Origin: Myxococcaceae bacterium
GTDB taxonomy: Bacteria > Myxococcota > Myxococcia > Myxococcales > Myxococcaceae
Direction: 5' to 3'
NCBI GenBank assembly: GCA_019694595.1
Contig: JAIBBQ010000042.1
Span: 1 to 37,466, forward strand
Length of the DNA: 37,466 nucleotides
Positions 26,217 through 35,620 of the stretch are shown here, in pieces. A model generated the notes under the pieces. It saw only the letters and a list, made by a program, of their open reading frames with translations, had not been told where the DNA came from and ran no database searches. A program made the translations under genes and the position numbers. Position 1 is the first letter of the stretch; each line of letters opens with the position of its first letter.

Positions 26217-27504
26217 GCTCGCTGGCCACCCGGTCGATCTCTTCCGCGAGCCGCTCGCCTTCCACCAGCAGCAGCGCCTTCAGCCGGCCCCGGTTGCCCA
26301 GGGTGAAGAAGGTGCGGATGTCGCCCAGCGCGCCGCGCCACCGCTCGATGAAGTACCGGGTGAACATCGCCAGCGGCAGCATCAGCGCGGAAACGAGCAG
26401 CCCCGCGGTGCCCCACAGCCGCAAGCCCACGTACGACAGCAGCGCCTGCCACAGCGGCGTCATCACCAGCGCGCCCACGAACTTGAGCGTCGCCACCCGG
26501 TCGGGAGCGAGCGGCACCACCCGGCTCGCGATGCGCACCGTGTAGAAGGGAATGGCGAAGAGCACCAGCCCGAGCGCGAACAAGGGCAGCCCCAGCAGCA
26601 GCGAGGCGAGGCTGCGGCCGACGAAGCGCGCCACTTCCGGGCGGCGGTACTGGAGGTCGAGGTCGTCGGGGCTGGCGTTCACCAGCTGGAGCCTCGAACG
26701 GAAGGACATCACCTCGTCGCGAATGGCCTCGAACGCCTCGGGGTGCTCGGCGCGGTAGAGCTCGACGCCGCGCGCGAAGCGGCGCACCCGCTCGGGGTCG
26801 CGGGTCTGCTCACCGAGGCGCAGCGAGTAGAGCTGCTCGGCGGTCTCGATGAGCTCGAGGTCGGCCCACTGCTCGAGGTTGAGCGTCACCGTGCGCAGCG
26901 CCTCCGACACCCGGGCGGTGACGGTCTGCACCCAGGCCACCTCGTCGTCTCCACCCGCGGCCGGGGGCGCGGGGAGCTCGAGCGGGGTGCCCACCTCGAG
27001 GTGCACCCGGCTGCGAAAGCGCTGCTTCTGCGCGTAGGTGAGGCCCACCGGCACGATGCGCACCGTGGCGCCGCCGCGGGCGGCCTTGAGCGCGATGCGG
27101 GCGCACCCGGTCTTGATCTCCGCCAGCTGCGGCTCGGAGTGCGACTTCCCTTCCGGGAAGATGGTGATGGCGCGCCCCTCGACCAGCGCCTTGGCCGCCG
27201 TCTCGAGCGTGCCTTCGTTCTTCTCCATCAGGCCCGGGTGGTCCTGCTTGCGGTACACCGGCAGCGCCCCCAGCGCGCGCAGCAGCCAGCCGAAGACCGG
27301 GGTGCGGAAGAGCGGCTCCTTGGCGAGGAACGTCACCTGCCTGCGGGTGACCACGAAGACGAGCGCGGGGTCGATGAGGCTGTTCGGGTGGTTGCCCACC
27401 AGCATCACCGGGCCGTCGAGGTCACCGGCGCGCGAGACCGTCTCGAGCCGGTAGAAGAGCCCGAGCGCGAAACGCACCAGAACGCGCACCACCCCGTAGA
27501 GCAC
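26173..27504 (-). CDS. PlsC-type 1-acylglycerol-phosphate/glycerol-3-phosphate acyltransferase
   Basis: A 443-residue membrane-associated acyltransferase. Catalytic motif I is GNHPNSLIDPAL: His39 to Asp45 with five residues between, not the four of classical PlsC; fungal Gpt2/Sct1-type enzymes share this spacing. FPEGKSHSEPQLAEIKTG (motif III) also follows the Gpt2/Sct1 pattern. The C-terminal third (about 300-400) has two or more hydrophobic segments. It probably acylates lysophosphatidate or glycerol-3-phosphate. The GTG at 27504 lies 18 bp after the Omp85 stop, so it is probably the last gene of that operon. TACGTT also ends 7 nt before the GTG and may be an internal promoter. Confidence 0.85.
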   Translation of the reverse strand: MLYGVVRVLVRFALGLFYRLETVSRAGDLDGPVMLVGNHPNSLIDPALVFVVTRRQVTFLAKEPLFRTPVFGWLLRALGALPVYRKQDHPGLMEKNEGTLETAAKALVEGRAITIFPEGKSHSEPQLAEIKTGCARIALKAARGGATVRIVPVGLTYAQKQRFRSRVHLEVGTPLELPAPPAAGGDDEVAWVQTVTARVSEALRTVTLNLEQWADLELIETAEQLYSLRLGEQTRDPERVRRFARGVELYRAEHPEAFEAIRDEVMSFRSRLQLVNASPDDLDLQYRRPEVARFVGRSLASLLLGLPLFALGLVLFAIPFYTVRIASRVVPLAPDRVATLKFVGALVMTPLWQALLSYVGLRLWGTAGLLVSALMLPLAMFTRYFIERWRGALGDIRTFFTLGNRGRLKALLLVEGERLAEEIDRVASELRPRVVAEPPPGSA

Positions 27505-27511
27505 GGCGCCG

Positions 27512-27517
27512 AACGTA
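27512..27517 (-). promoter_or_regulatory. TACGTT -10-like element upstream of the PlsC-type gene
   Basis: On the minus strand TACGTT ends 7 nt before the GTG at 27504, in the 18-bp gap after the Omp85 gene. No ribosome site is visible. It may allow the acyltransferase to be transcribed separately as a leaderless message. Confidence 0.3.
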
Positions 27518-27522
27518 CCGCG

Positions 27523-30522
27523 TCAGAACAGCCCGATGTTGAAGTGCAGGTTGAAGGCCGGCTCGTTCACCAGCGCGTCGGGGGCCAGGTTGACGCCCAC
27601 GTCGAGCGCCAGCGGCCCCACCGGCGTCACGTAGCGCAGGCCGGAGCCCGCCACCGTGCGCAGCCGGAAGCCGTCGGTGGGCAACGCCAGCCACAGGTTC
27701 CCCGCCTCGAGGAAGATGCCCAGGTCGAGCGCGCCGAAGGCGGGGAAGCGCAGCTCCGCCTTGCCCAGGGTGAAGAGCTCACCGCCCTGGGAGGCGATCT
27801 CCCGCCCCTGGAGCAGCGTGCGCGCGGCCGGGGTGCAGCCCACCGACGAGGCGAGCGCGCGGCAGTTGGCCACCTGCGCGTCGTAGTCGCGGCGCTGGTC
27901 GTCGGCGAGCAGGCCGTCTTCGCGGAAGCCGCGCATCGACGACGAGCCGCCCAGGTAGAAGCGCTTCACCGGCGGCGTCACCGAGCCGTTGGCGAGCGGG
28001 GCGATGCGCCCGCCGCGCAGCGACAGCGCCAGGGTGAAGCGGTTGCCCAGCGGCACGTAGCCGGACACGGTGCCCGACACCTTCAGGAACTGCACCGGCA
28101 CCTGGGCGTCGTTCTGGTCGCGGGTGAAGAGGTCGAAGGTGGTCTCCGCGGCCGCCTGCACCAGCACGCCCTTGCGCGGCACCACCGCGTCGTCGCGCAG
28201 GTCGAGCGTGGGAGCGAAGCGCACGGTGTGGAGCGCGAAGGTGCCGAAGAGGAAGCGCAGCCGTTCCTGGTCGAGCAGCGTCAGCGGGAAGGTGGCTCCG
28301 GAGGCGTTGCTCACCTGGAAGACGCGCGTCCATTCCAGCTCGTACTGCAGCTGCAGCGTCAGCTTGGGCCGCGCCCACTCGGGGTGCGGCAGCGGCAGCG
28401 GGGTCGACCAGTCGAGCCCGGGAATCGCCGCCAGCCGGGTGAAGCGGTACGACTGGCGGAAGACGCGCTCACCGACCAGGTCGAGCCGGGTGCCGATGCC
28501 GAACGGCAGCAGGCCCCGGTTGAAGACCGAGAGGTTCCCCCGGCCACCGAAGAGCTCGAAGCCCTGGAGGTCGCTGACGTCGATCTGCCTCGCCAGCGCC
28601 GGGGCGCTCGCGGCGAAGAAGTTGAGCCGGCCGCGCGCGGCGACGTGCACCGCGCGGCCCGCGAGGTTGGGGTACTCCGCGTCGACCGCCACCCGGGGCC
28701 CCTCGGCGAGGAAGTAGCCGAGGCCGAACTCGCCCGACAGCCGCGGCCGTTCCTTCAGGTCCACCACCACGTCCTTCACGCTCTCGGCGAGCTCCGGCGC
28801 CAGCAGGCGAATGTCGGCGGAACGGAAGATGCCCAGCTCGGCGAGCGCCCGCTGCGACTCGAAGAGCGCGTCGGCGTCGAGCGGCTCGCCTTCGTGCACC
28901 TGGAGCGCCCGCCGCACCACCGATTCCTCGGTGCGCTGCAGGCCCTTCACCAGCACCTTGCCCACCGTCACCTTGGGGCCGCTCTGGCCGCGCAGCAGCA
29001 GGTCCACCGACGTGCCGCCCTGGGACACGGTCCACTCGGCGGTCACGGTGTTGAAGAGGTACCCCTTGCGGCCCAGCGCCTGCCGCAGCGCCCCGCGGGC
29101 GCGCTCCGCCACGCTCTCCGAGAACACCTCGCCCGCCGTCGGCAGCACGCCGTCGAGCTCGACGTCGGCCGGCACCTGCAGCGCCTTGGCAGCGTGGAGC
29201 CGCGCCTGCGCCCCTTCCACCACCGTGATGTGGGCCCGGGCGACGTCGCCGTCGCGCTCCAGCGAGGTCAGGCTCACCTGCGCGCCCAGGTACCCCTTGT
29301 CCCGGTAGCGCTGGGCCATGGTGCGCAGCGCGTCGCGCCACACCGGTTCCACGAAGATGGTCTCCGCGGCCGGCTCGGGTGGGAAAGCCCACCGCGGCTC
29401 TTTCATCTTCCCTTCCAGCGCCAGCGGGTCGGACAGCGGGTGCACCTCGGGGCCGGTGTCGGGCACCGCCGCGCGCGTCACCTGCGCCAGCACGGCGATC
29501 AGCTCGGAGTCGCCGATGACGCGGTTGCCGCTGAAGGTGAGCTCCTGCACCAGCACCTGCGGCCCTTCGTCGACCAGGAAGGTGATGACCCCTTCGCGCC
29601 CGTCGCGCGACAGCCGCTCCACCGCGGTCACCCGCACGTCGCTGTACCCGCGGAAGCGGTAGAGCCCCTCGAGGCGCTCCGCCAGCCGCTCGCGGGCCGC
29701 GTCGTCGAGCAGCTCCTGGCTCACGTCGCCCAGCGCCGAGCGCAGCGCGGAATCGGCGAACGCGGTCGCGCCGTCGAACTCCAGCCGGAAGCGCGGCCCC
29801 GCCTCGATGGGCAGCCACAGCCGCCCGTCGCGGTCGACGCGCGGAGCGCCCACCTTCGCCCGCCAGCGTCGCCCCGCCACCAGCGCCTCGCGCACCCGGC
29901 CGAGTCCCACGGTGATGGCCTCGAGGTCCGCCACCTGGTCGCGTTCCAGCCCCATCGTCTCCAGCAGCACCGGCAGCGGCAGCCCCGGGTCGCCTTCCAC
30001 CACCACCGACTTCACCCGCACCGGCAGGCCTTCCTTCACCCGCACCACCACGTTGACGCCGCCCTCGGCGTCCTCGGCGTCGACGGTCACCTCCGCGTCG
30101 TAGTAGCCGCGCCGCCGGTAGAAGGCCTGCACCGCCTCGGTGGCCTCGTCGGTGCGGGCGAGGTCGACCTCGTCGCCCACCTCGAGCCGCGTGGCCTTGA
30201 GCACCTCGGCTTCGCGCAGCGCCTGCTGGCCTTCGGCGAAGAGCTCCAGCACCAGCTGCTTGGGGGTGAGCTCGAAGACGACGGTGACGCCGTCGGCCGA
30301 CTCGTCGGCGAAGGCGCGGGCGTCGGAGAACCGGCCCGTCTCCATCAGCCGCTCGAGCGAGCGGCGGACCGCGCGCAGCGACAGCGTCTGGCCCTTGCGC
30401 ACCGCGATGAGGCCGGGCACGCCTTCGAGCAGCTCGGGCCGCGAGCCGCTCGGCAGGCGCGCTTCCACCCCGTCCACCACGGGCGCGGCCGCGAGCGCTG
30501 CCAGCAGCACCGCCCCCAGCAT
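27523..30522 (-). CDS. Omp85 family outer-membrane protein with seven POTRA-like repeats
   Basis: A 999-residue outer-membrane protein: signal peptide (1 to about 13), POTRA-like repeats at about 17-86, 90-166, 168-244, 244-320, 322-438, 438-514 and 516-592, then a 16-strand-type barrel (about 600-999) ending in F. Repeats share R/K-G-Y or G-x-F followed by A/V-x-V. The fifth carries a ~45-residue insertion (353-398). GGSSSMRGF (858-866) is the lid motif that closes the barrel. Loop cysteines C887 and C896 may form a disulfide. BamA has five POTRAs and TamA three, so this is neither. Its ATG overlaps the TamB stop (TGATG), which suggests a TamA-like partner of TamB. Confidence 0.9.
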   Translation of the reverse strand: MLGAVLLAALAAAPVVDGVEARLPSGSRPELLEGVPGLIAVRKGQTLSLRAVRRSLERLMETGRFSDARAFADESADGVTVVFELTPKQLVLELFAEGQQALREAEVLKATRLEVGDEVDLARTDEATEAVQAFYRRRGYYDAEVTVDAEDAEGGVNVVVRVKEGLPVRVKSVVVEGDPGLPLPVLLETMGLERDQVADLEAITVGLGRVREALVAGRRWRAKVGAPRVDRDGRLWLPIEAGPRFRLEFDGATAFADSALRSALGDVSQELLDDAARERLAERLEGLYRFRGYSDVRVTAVERLSRDGREGVITFLVDEGPQVLVQELTFSGNRVIGDSELIAVLAQVTRAAVPDTGPEVHPLSDPLALEGKMKEPRWAFPPEPAAETIFVEPVWRDALRTMAQRYRDKGYLGAQVSLTSLERDGDVARAHITVVEGAQARLHAAKALQVPADVELDGVLPTAGEVFSESVAERARGALRQALGRKGYLFNTVTAEWTVSQGGTSVDLLLRGQSGPKVTVGKVLVKGLQRTEESVVRRALQVHEGEPLDADALFESQRALAELGIFRSADIRLLAPELAESVKDVVVDLKERPRLSGEFGLGYFLAEGPRVAVDAEYPNLAGRAVHVAARGRLNFFAASAPALARQIDVSDLQGFELFGGRGNLSVFNRGLLPFGIGTRLDLVGERVFRQSYRFTRLAAIPGLDWSTPLPLPHPEWARPKLTLQLQYELEWTRVFQVSNASGATFPLTLLDQERLRFLFGTFALHTVRFAPTLDLRDDAVVPRKGVLVQAAAETTFDLFTRDQNDAQVPVQFLKVSGTVSGYVPLGNRFTLALSLRGGRIAPLANGSVTPPVKRFYLGGSSSMRGFREDGLLADDQRRDYDAQVANCRALASSVGCTPAARTLLQGREIASQGGELFTLGKAELRFPAFGALDLGIFLEAGNLWLALPTDGFRLRTVAGSGLRYVTPVGPLALDVGVNLAPDALVNEPAFNLHFNIGLF

Positions 30523-33500
30523 CACTCCCACTCGAAGCGGAACTTCAGGTCCACCCCGGGGTTGCCCACCGAGGAGTCCTGGCTCTGGTTGTCCCACTGC
30601 GCGCGGGCCGACACGCGGGGGTTGAAGCGGTACTCCGCCTGCGCCTTGGTGCCGCGGCCGGTCACCGGCTGGGTGACGCCCACGGTGAGCTTGTCGGTGC
30701 CCACCTTGGCTTCCCAGCTCACCGACGGCTCCGCCTGGCCGGTCGCCTCGTTGAACGACGTCGACAGCTGCACCTTCTGGTCCTTCAGGCCCACGTTGTT
30801 GCGCAGGAAGCGCTGCACCTCGCGCTCGAGGCCGGTGGCAGACAGCAGCGCCTCGGCGGCCAGACCCGCGCCTGCCTGGCTGGCGAGCTTCTCCTTCGAC
30901 GTCACGCCCAGGGTGATGAGCGCCAGCACGTCGGACTCGGGCAGCGACGGCTCGGAGGTGAGCTGCACCTTGAGCTCGGACAGCGGGCCGAACGCCTTCA
31001 CCCCCACCAGGTACTCGCGCACCTGCGTCTGCGCCGACAGCTCCACCGACGGCTGCCCGCCGGGGAAGGTCACCACCCCGCGCGTCACCTGGAAGGTGTG
31101 GTCGCGGAAGAAGCCCTGCGCGCCTTCGGCCGTCTCCAGGCTGCCCAGGAGCACCGGCTCGGCGTTGGTGCCCTGCACCTTGAGCTTGCCGGTGAGCCGT
31201 GCGCGGGCGAGCGCGTTGTCCACGCGCACGTCGCCGCGGGAAGCGTCGAGTTCCAGGTCCAGCGCCAGCCAGGGCGCGGCCTTCTCGGTGGGGGCGAGCA
31301 GCCGTGGCGCCGCCACTTCCTGGAGCAGCGACTCCAGGGTGAAGCCGCGGGTGTACTTGAGGCGAGTCACGTCGAGCGTGCCCGAGAGCTGCCAGTGGCC
31401 CGGGGTCCCGTAGAACAGGAGCGGCCCCGTCAGCGTCGCCGGCAGCTCGGGCCGCGGCGCGTAGCTCACCTCTTCGAGGTCCAGCCCCAGCTCCGCGCGC
31501 TCGACGTGGAACTGCTTGAGCATCAGGTCGCCGCGGCCGGTGGCCTTGCCGTCGTTCAAGAAGCCCTGCACGTCGTGCACCAGCACGCGGTCCTGGGAGA
31601 ACTCGGCCTTCGCCTGCAGCGCCTTGCCCCACAACCCGGCTTCCTTGAGCTGGAAGCGCCCGTCGGTGAGCGACGCCGTGCCCACCACCGACGGCGCGTC
31701 GACCGCGCCGCTCACCGAGGCCTGCAGCGCGACCCGCCCGCCCGCCCGCTCGAGCCCGGGCACGAAGGCTTCCAGGAGCCGCAGGTCCACGTTGGCCTCG
31801 GTCTGCAGGTCGGCGGTCGCCGGCCCGAAGGTGCCCTGCGCGCGGATGCGGGAGTCCGCGCCTGCGAGCGCGAACGAGCCCAGGGTCAGCTTGCCTTGCT
31901 GCCACGCCACCGCCACCGGCCCGTCGTTGGCCAGCGAGAGGTCGCCGCGCTGCAGCTGCAGTTTCGAGAGCTCGGCCTGCACGTCGGTGGCGGCCACCGC
32001 GGGGAGATTGCCCGCGAGCTGCACCACGCCCTTGAGCGAGCCCGACAGGCCTCGCTGGGTGAGGCTCGCCGGCAAGAACGGCTTGAGCTCGTCGATGGCG
32101 ACGTCGTACCGCCCGGTCCAGGGGAACGGCTCGCGCGCCAGCACCTTGAGCTGCCCGCGCGCGCCCGTGAAGGGCGTGCCGAAGACCTCGAGGTCGCGGC
32201 CCTGCATGCGCAGCTCGAGCTGCATCGGGCCCACCGGGTGCTGCGCCCACGTCACCTGGCTCGAGGTGAGGTAGCCCTGCAGCTGCGGCAGCGCGGGGGT
32301 GCCTTCGACCTTGAGCTTGGCGGACGCGGGCCCGGTGACGCCGCTCGGCTCCGCCCACTCGCGGCCCAGGAGCTCGGTCAGGTCGCCCTGGTCCAGCGAC
32401 ATCGCGAAGGCCATGCCGCCTTCGAAGGCCCAGCGCCCCGAGGCCGAGAAGGTGCCCAGCGGCCCCTTGAAGTGGAGCGGGTCGAGCACCAGCGCCTGGC
32501 TCTGGTCGAGCCGCAGCGACAGCGCCGCATCGCCCAGCCGCCGGCCGTAGAAGGTGGCGCCCTTCATCGCCAGGGTCACGTGGCCGTCGTTGGCCTTCGC
32601 CGGGCCGTGGAACTCGACGTGCCCCACCCCGTCGCCCACGAGCGAGCCCTGCAGCGTCTGCAGCGTCGGGTGGAGCGGCCCCACCAGCGCCAGCACGTCT
32701 TCCAGCCGCGCCCTGGGCAGGTCGGCCTGCGCGTCGACGAAGAGGCCTTCGTCGCGGAAGTCGAGCGCCGCGGTGCCGCTGAAGCCGGTGCGCCCCTTCT
32801 GCCCCACGAGCGACGGGAAGCGCAGCAGCCCCCGCCGGAAGGCGATGGGCGACTGCACCACGCCAGGGGCGTAGCCCGCGAAGACCAGGTCGCGCACCGA
32901 GAGGCGGCCGGTGATGTCCACGTCGGCGTTGGGCCCCACGATGTCCACCGACGCGGTGCCCTGCCCGCTCATCGGCAGCCCGGCGATGGCCCCGAAGTCC
33001 GACAGCTGGAGCGACTCGGCGTCGACGTGAATCGAGAGCCCGCGGTCGAGCGCGTAGTGCAGCACCACCTCGCCCGCGACCTTGGTGCCGCCCTGCAGGC
33101 CGGCCTGCACCCGCACGTTGTGGAACTCCACCCGGTCGCTCAGCACGGCGAGCCGGAAGGACGCGTGCGCCTGCGGGAAGGTGAGAATGGTGGGCCCCGC
33201 CGACTCCGGCCCGTCCCACGGGCGCGCCGCGAGGGTGAAGTGACCCACGCGGGCGTCGATGTCCCCGGTGAGCGCGGGCTTGGGCAACAGGGCGCCGGTC
33301 ACCACCCCGCTCACCGAGGCCGGGAAGTCGACCCACACGCCCTTCTGCCCCGCCCGGTCCATCACGTGCGCGAAGGACGCGTTCTCCGTCTCCACCTTGA
33401 CCTTCACCGGCCAGGCGCCGCCCACCTTCATCTCTCCCGACAGCTTCACCTGCCCCGCGCCCGCCTTGCTGACGAAGGACTCCAGCCGCAGCTCGTCGGT

Positions 33501-34400
33501 GGTGGCCGCCAGCACCGCGCTGAAGTCGCCGGGCCGGGCCGGCCCCAGGGTGACGCCACTCGCCTGCACCTCGGCGCGCGCGCGCGGCGAGCTGGTGCGG
33601 CCCGACACCGACACCCGGGCCGAGATCTGCCCTTGCGCGTCGACGCCCAGCAGCGGGGCGGCCGACGCCAGCGGCACGTAGAGCTGGCCCTGCAGCGCGA
33701 GCAGCGGCGCCGGGTCGCACAGCTGCTCCACGGTGCCGGTGAGCGCTGCCGTGGCCCCCGCGACCCCGGTCTCCGCGCGGCTCAGGCTCACGCTCGCCGA
33801 GTCCACGTCGAGGTCGGCCTCCAGGAGCGTGCGCCCGAGCGCGAGGTCGCGCTCGCCGTCGGCGAACCGCCCGCCCTTCACCGCGAGCTGCACGTTGACC
33901 TGCGAGCGGCGCGCCGCCCACTTGAGCTCCACCCCGTCGAGCGCCAGCTGCCGGGCGCCCTGCCGCAGCTCCACGGTGCCGTCTTCGATGAGCAGCGCCT
34001 CGACCTTGACCCGGCGCAGCGCGTCCAGCGGGCAGCGCTTCGGGCCGTCGTCGGCGCCCCCTTCGGGGATCGCGAGCGTCAGGTGCGGCCGCACCAGCTT
34101 GAGCTCGTCGAGCGTCACGTGCGACCAGAGCACCGACCGCAGCGACACCGGCGCGAGCTCGGCGGTGGCCAGCACCGTCCCGTGCTCCTTCACCGCCACG
34201 TCCTCGAGCTGCACCGAGAACTCCAGCGGCTCCACGTGGCAGCGCGCGGCGTCGACTTCCACCCCGAGGTGCCTGGGGAGGTCGTCGCGCAGCGCCCCGC
34301 AGATGGCCACGCCGGCCCGCTCGCTGCGCAGGGCGAGCACCAGCGCGGTCGCCGCCAGTGCGACCACCACCAGCGCCCTGCGACCGCGACGAAGTGCCAC
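30522..34400 (-). CDS. tamB: TamB / AsmA-like translocation and lipid-transport protein
   Basis: A 1292-residue protein with one N-terminal membrane helix (about 8-25) and then almost entirely beta-strand sequence. The C-terminal ~350 residues match the TamB (DUF490) domain, including LESLLQEVAAP, VTFPGGQPSVELSAQ, LPESDVLALITLGVTSK and a terminal strand RFEWE. TamB proteins span the periplasm and are thought to pass phospholipids or help insert outer-membrane proteins with an Omp85 partner. Here the partner follows directly with overlapping stop and start. The GTG at 34400 has an AGAGGAG ribosome site. It is 13 bp after the ATPase gene. Confidence 0.93.
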   Translation of the reverse strand: MALRRGRRALVVVALAATALVLALRSERAGVAICGALRDDLPRHLGVEVDAARCHVEPLEFSVQLEDVAVKEHGTVLATAELAPVSLRSVLWSHVTLDELKLVRPHLTLAIPEGGADDGPKRCPLDALRRVKVEALLIEDGTVELRQGARQLALDGVELKWAARRSQVNVQLAVKGGRFADGERDLALGRTLLEADLDVDSASVSLSRAETGVAGATAALTGTVEQLCDPAPLLALQGQLYVPLASAAPLLGVDAQGQISARVSVSGRTSSPRARAEVQASGVTLGPARPGDFSAVLAATTDELRLESFVSKAGAGQVKLSGEMKVGGAWPVKVKVETENASFAHVMDRAGQKGVWVDFPASVSGVVTGALLPKPALTGDIDARVGHFTLAARPWDGPESAGPTILTFPQAHASFRLAVLSDRVEFHNVRVQAGLQGGTKVAGEVVLHYALDRGLSIHVDAESLQLSDFGAIAGLPMSGQGTASVDIVGPNADVDITGRLSVRDLVFAGYAPGVVQSPIAFRRGLLRFPSLVGQKGRTGFSGTAALDFRDEGLFVDAQADLPRARLEDVLALVGPLHPTLQTLQGSLVGDGVGHVEFHGPAKANDGHVTLAMKGATFYGRRLGDAALSLRLDQSQALVLDPLHFKGPLGTFSASGRWAFEGGMAFAMSLDQGDLTELLGREWAEPSGVTGPASAKLKVEGTPALPQLQGYLTSSQVTWAQHPVGPMQLELRMQGRDLEVFGTPFTGARGQLKVLAREPFPWTGRYDVAIDELKPFLPASLTQRGLSGSLKGVVQLAGNLPAVAATDVQAELSKLQLQRGDLSLANDGPVAVAWQQGKLTLGSFALAGADSRIRAQGTFGPATADLQTEANVDLRLLEAFVPGLERAGGRVALQASVSGAVDAPSVVGTASLTDGRFQLKEAGLWGKALQAKAEFSQDRVLVHDVQGFLNDGKATGRGDLMLKQFHVERAELGLDLEEVSYAPRPELPATLTGPLLFYGTPGHWQLSGTLDVTRLKYTRGFTLESLLQEVAAPRLLAPTEKAAPWLALDLELDASRGDVRVDNALARARLTGKLKVQGTNAEPVLLGSLETAEGAQGFFRDHTFQVTRGVVTFPGGQPSVELSAQTQVREYLVGVKAFGPLSELKVQLTSEPSLPESDVLALITLGVTSKEKLASQAGAGLAAEALLSATGLEREVQRFLRNNVGLKDQKVQLSTSFNEATGQAEPSVSWEAKVGTDKLTVGVTQPVTGRGTKAQAEYRFNPRVSARAQWDNQSQDSSVGNPGVDLKFRFEWE

Positions 34401-34413
34401 CGCGTGGACTCCT

Positions 34414-35610
34414 CTAGAGCTTGCCCAGGCCCTCGAGATAGCGGTCGATCTCCGCGAGATCGACCCCCGACTTGGACGCAGGCGAACCCTCGAGATTCAC
34501 TGGGCGCGGCGCCGGTCCCTTGAGCACCTGCACGCCGGGGCCCGCCGAGGGGCGAGGCGCTGGAGGCGCCGGCGCCGGGCCAGGCCCGCTCACCGTCACG
34601 CCCTGGGGCACGATGCGCAGCTCCTGGGTCACGTCCTCGTCGTCGGGCGACTGCACCATCGGCGCGACCGGCGCGGGCGCGACCCGGACCGACGGCGCCT
34701 GCGGCGGCGGCTGCTGGTAGCGTGGCGTGGGCGCGGCGGGAGGCGGCACGAAGGCCGGCGGCGGAGGCAGCGCGGTGGCCTGCGGCTGCACCGGCCCGAC
34801 CTCGAGCCCCAGGTTGTCGGCGATCTGCTCGAGCAGCGGCCCGCGGATCTCCGGCGTGCGCGCGAGGAAGGCCTCGAAGAGCGCGTTGTCGCACAGGGTG
34901 TTGATGACCCGCGGCGTGCCGGCGCTCCGGCGGTGCAGCACCTGCAGCGCATCGGCGGTGAACGGCATGCGCGGGCAGCCGGCGAGCCGCAGCCGGTGCT
35001 TCACGTACGCCTCGGTGGACTCGGCGGTGAACGGCTCCAGGCGGTAGCGCATCGCCACCCGCTGCGCGAGCGGCGGATCGAGCTTCAGGTTCTTCTCGAT
35101 CTCCGGCAGCCCGAAGAAGACGAAGGAGATGAGCTTCCGCTCGGGGACCTCGAGGTTGAGCAGCCCGCGGAACTCTTCCATCAGCTCGCGGGTCTCGAGC
35201 ATCTGCGCTTCGTCGATCAGCACCACCGCCTTGCGGCCCTGCTCGTAGATCTGCAGCAGCCGCTGGTAGAGCTGCGAGAGCAGCGCGAGCTTCTCGTGCG
35301 CCGGGTTCTCCACCCCGAGCTGCAGCGCGATGCGCTTGAGCAGCCAGCTCGCGGTCACCCCGGAATGGATGATGACCAGCAGCGCCGCCTCGTATTCTTC
35401 CTCGGGCAGCGAATCGAGCATGCGCCGCGCGAGCGTCGTCTTGCCCGCGCCGATGTCGCCCACCAGCACCGACAGGCCCTTCATGTAGCTCACCGCGTGG
35501 AGCAGCCGGGTGAGCGCCTGCGAGTGCTGCGTGGAGTTGTAATAGAAGCGGCTCACCGGCGCGTTCGAGAACGGCTCCTGGCTGAGCTCGAAGAAGTCGA
35601 GGTAGGTCAC
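34414..35610 (-). CDS. ExeA/GspA-type AAA ATPase with Pro-rich tail
   Basis: A 398-residue ATPase. MTYLDFFELSQEPFSNAP at the N-terminus is the ExeA-family start, followed by Walker A GDIGAGKTT (51-59, K57) and Walker B VVLIDEAQ (129-136). SAGTPRVINTLCDNAL (about 235) is the sensor region of the family. ExeA-type ATPases help assemble secretion or pilus secretins. Residues ~275-380 are Pro/Ala/Gln-rich and probably disordered, followed by a short amphipathic end (VDLAEIDRYLEGLGKL). No peptidoglycan-binding domain is present. GTG at 35610 has an AAGG ribosome site. It starts 10 bp after the TPR gene stop, and TamB follows 13 bp downstream. Confidence 0.87.
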   Translation of the reverse strand: MTYLDFFELSQEPFSNAPVSRFYYNSTQHSQALTRLLHAVSYMKGLSVLVGDIGAGKTTLARRMLDSLPEEEYEAALLVIIHSGVTASWLLKRIALQLGVENPAHEKLALLSQLYQRLLQIYEQGRKAVVLIDEAQMLETRELMEEFRGLLNLEVPERKLISFVFFGLPEIEKNLKLDPPLAQRVAMRYRLEPFTAESTEAYVKHRLRLAGCPRMPFTADALQVLHRRSAGTPRVINTLCDNALFEAFLARTPEIRGPLLEQIADNLGLEVGPVQPQATALPPPPAFVPPPAAPTPRYQQPPPQAPSVRVAPAPVAPMVQSPDDEDVTQELRIVPQGVTVSGPGPAPAPPAPRPSAGPGVQVLKGPAPRPVNLEGSPASKSGVDLAEIDRYLEGLGKL

Positions 35611-35620
35611 GACCGCGCCT

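Noticed and set aside
26743-31413. Plus-strand open frame of 1556 codons opposite the acyltransferase, Omp85 and TamB genes
   Set aside because: The translation is rich in Arg, His, Val and Gln with no domains, as expected for the antisense of GC-rich genes. The opposite strand carries well-recognised proteins over the whole length.
30523-33921. Minus-strand in-frame extension that would lengthen Omp85 to over 2100 residues
   Set aside because: It overlaps TamB in another frame. The signal peptide and overlapping TGATG place the true Omp85 start at 30522.
31098-34523. Plus-strand open frame of 1141 codons opposite TamB
   Set aside because: Low-complexity composition, no ribosome site and no recognisable motifs; it mirrors codon bias in TamB.
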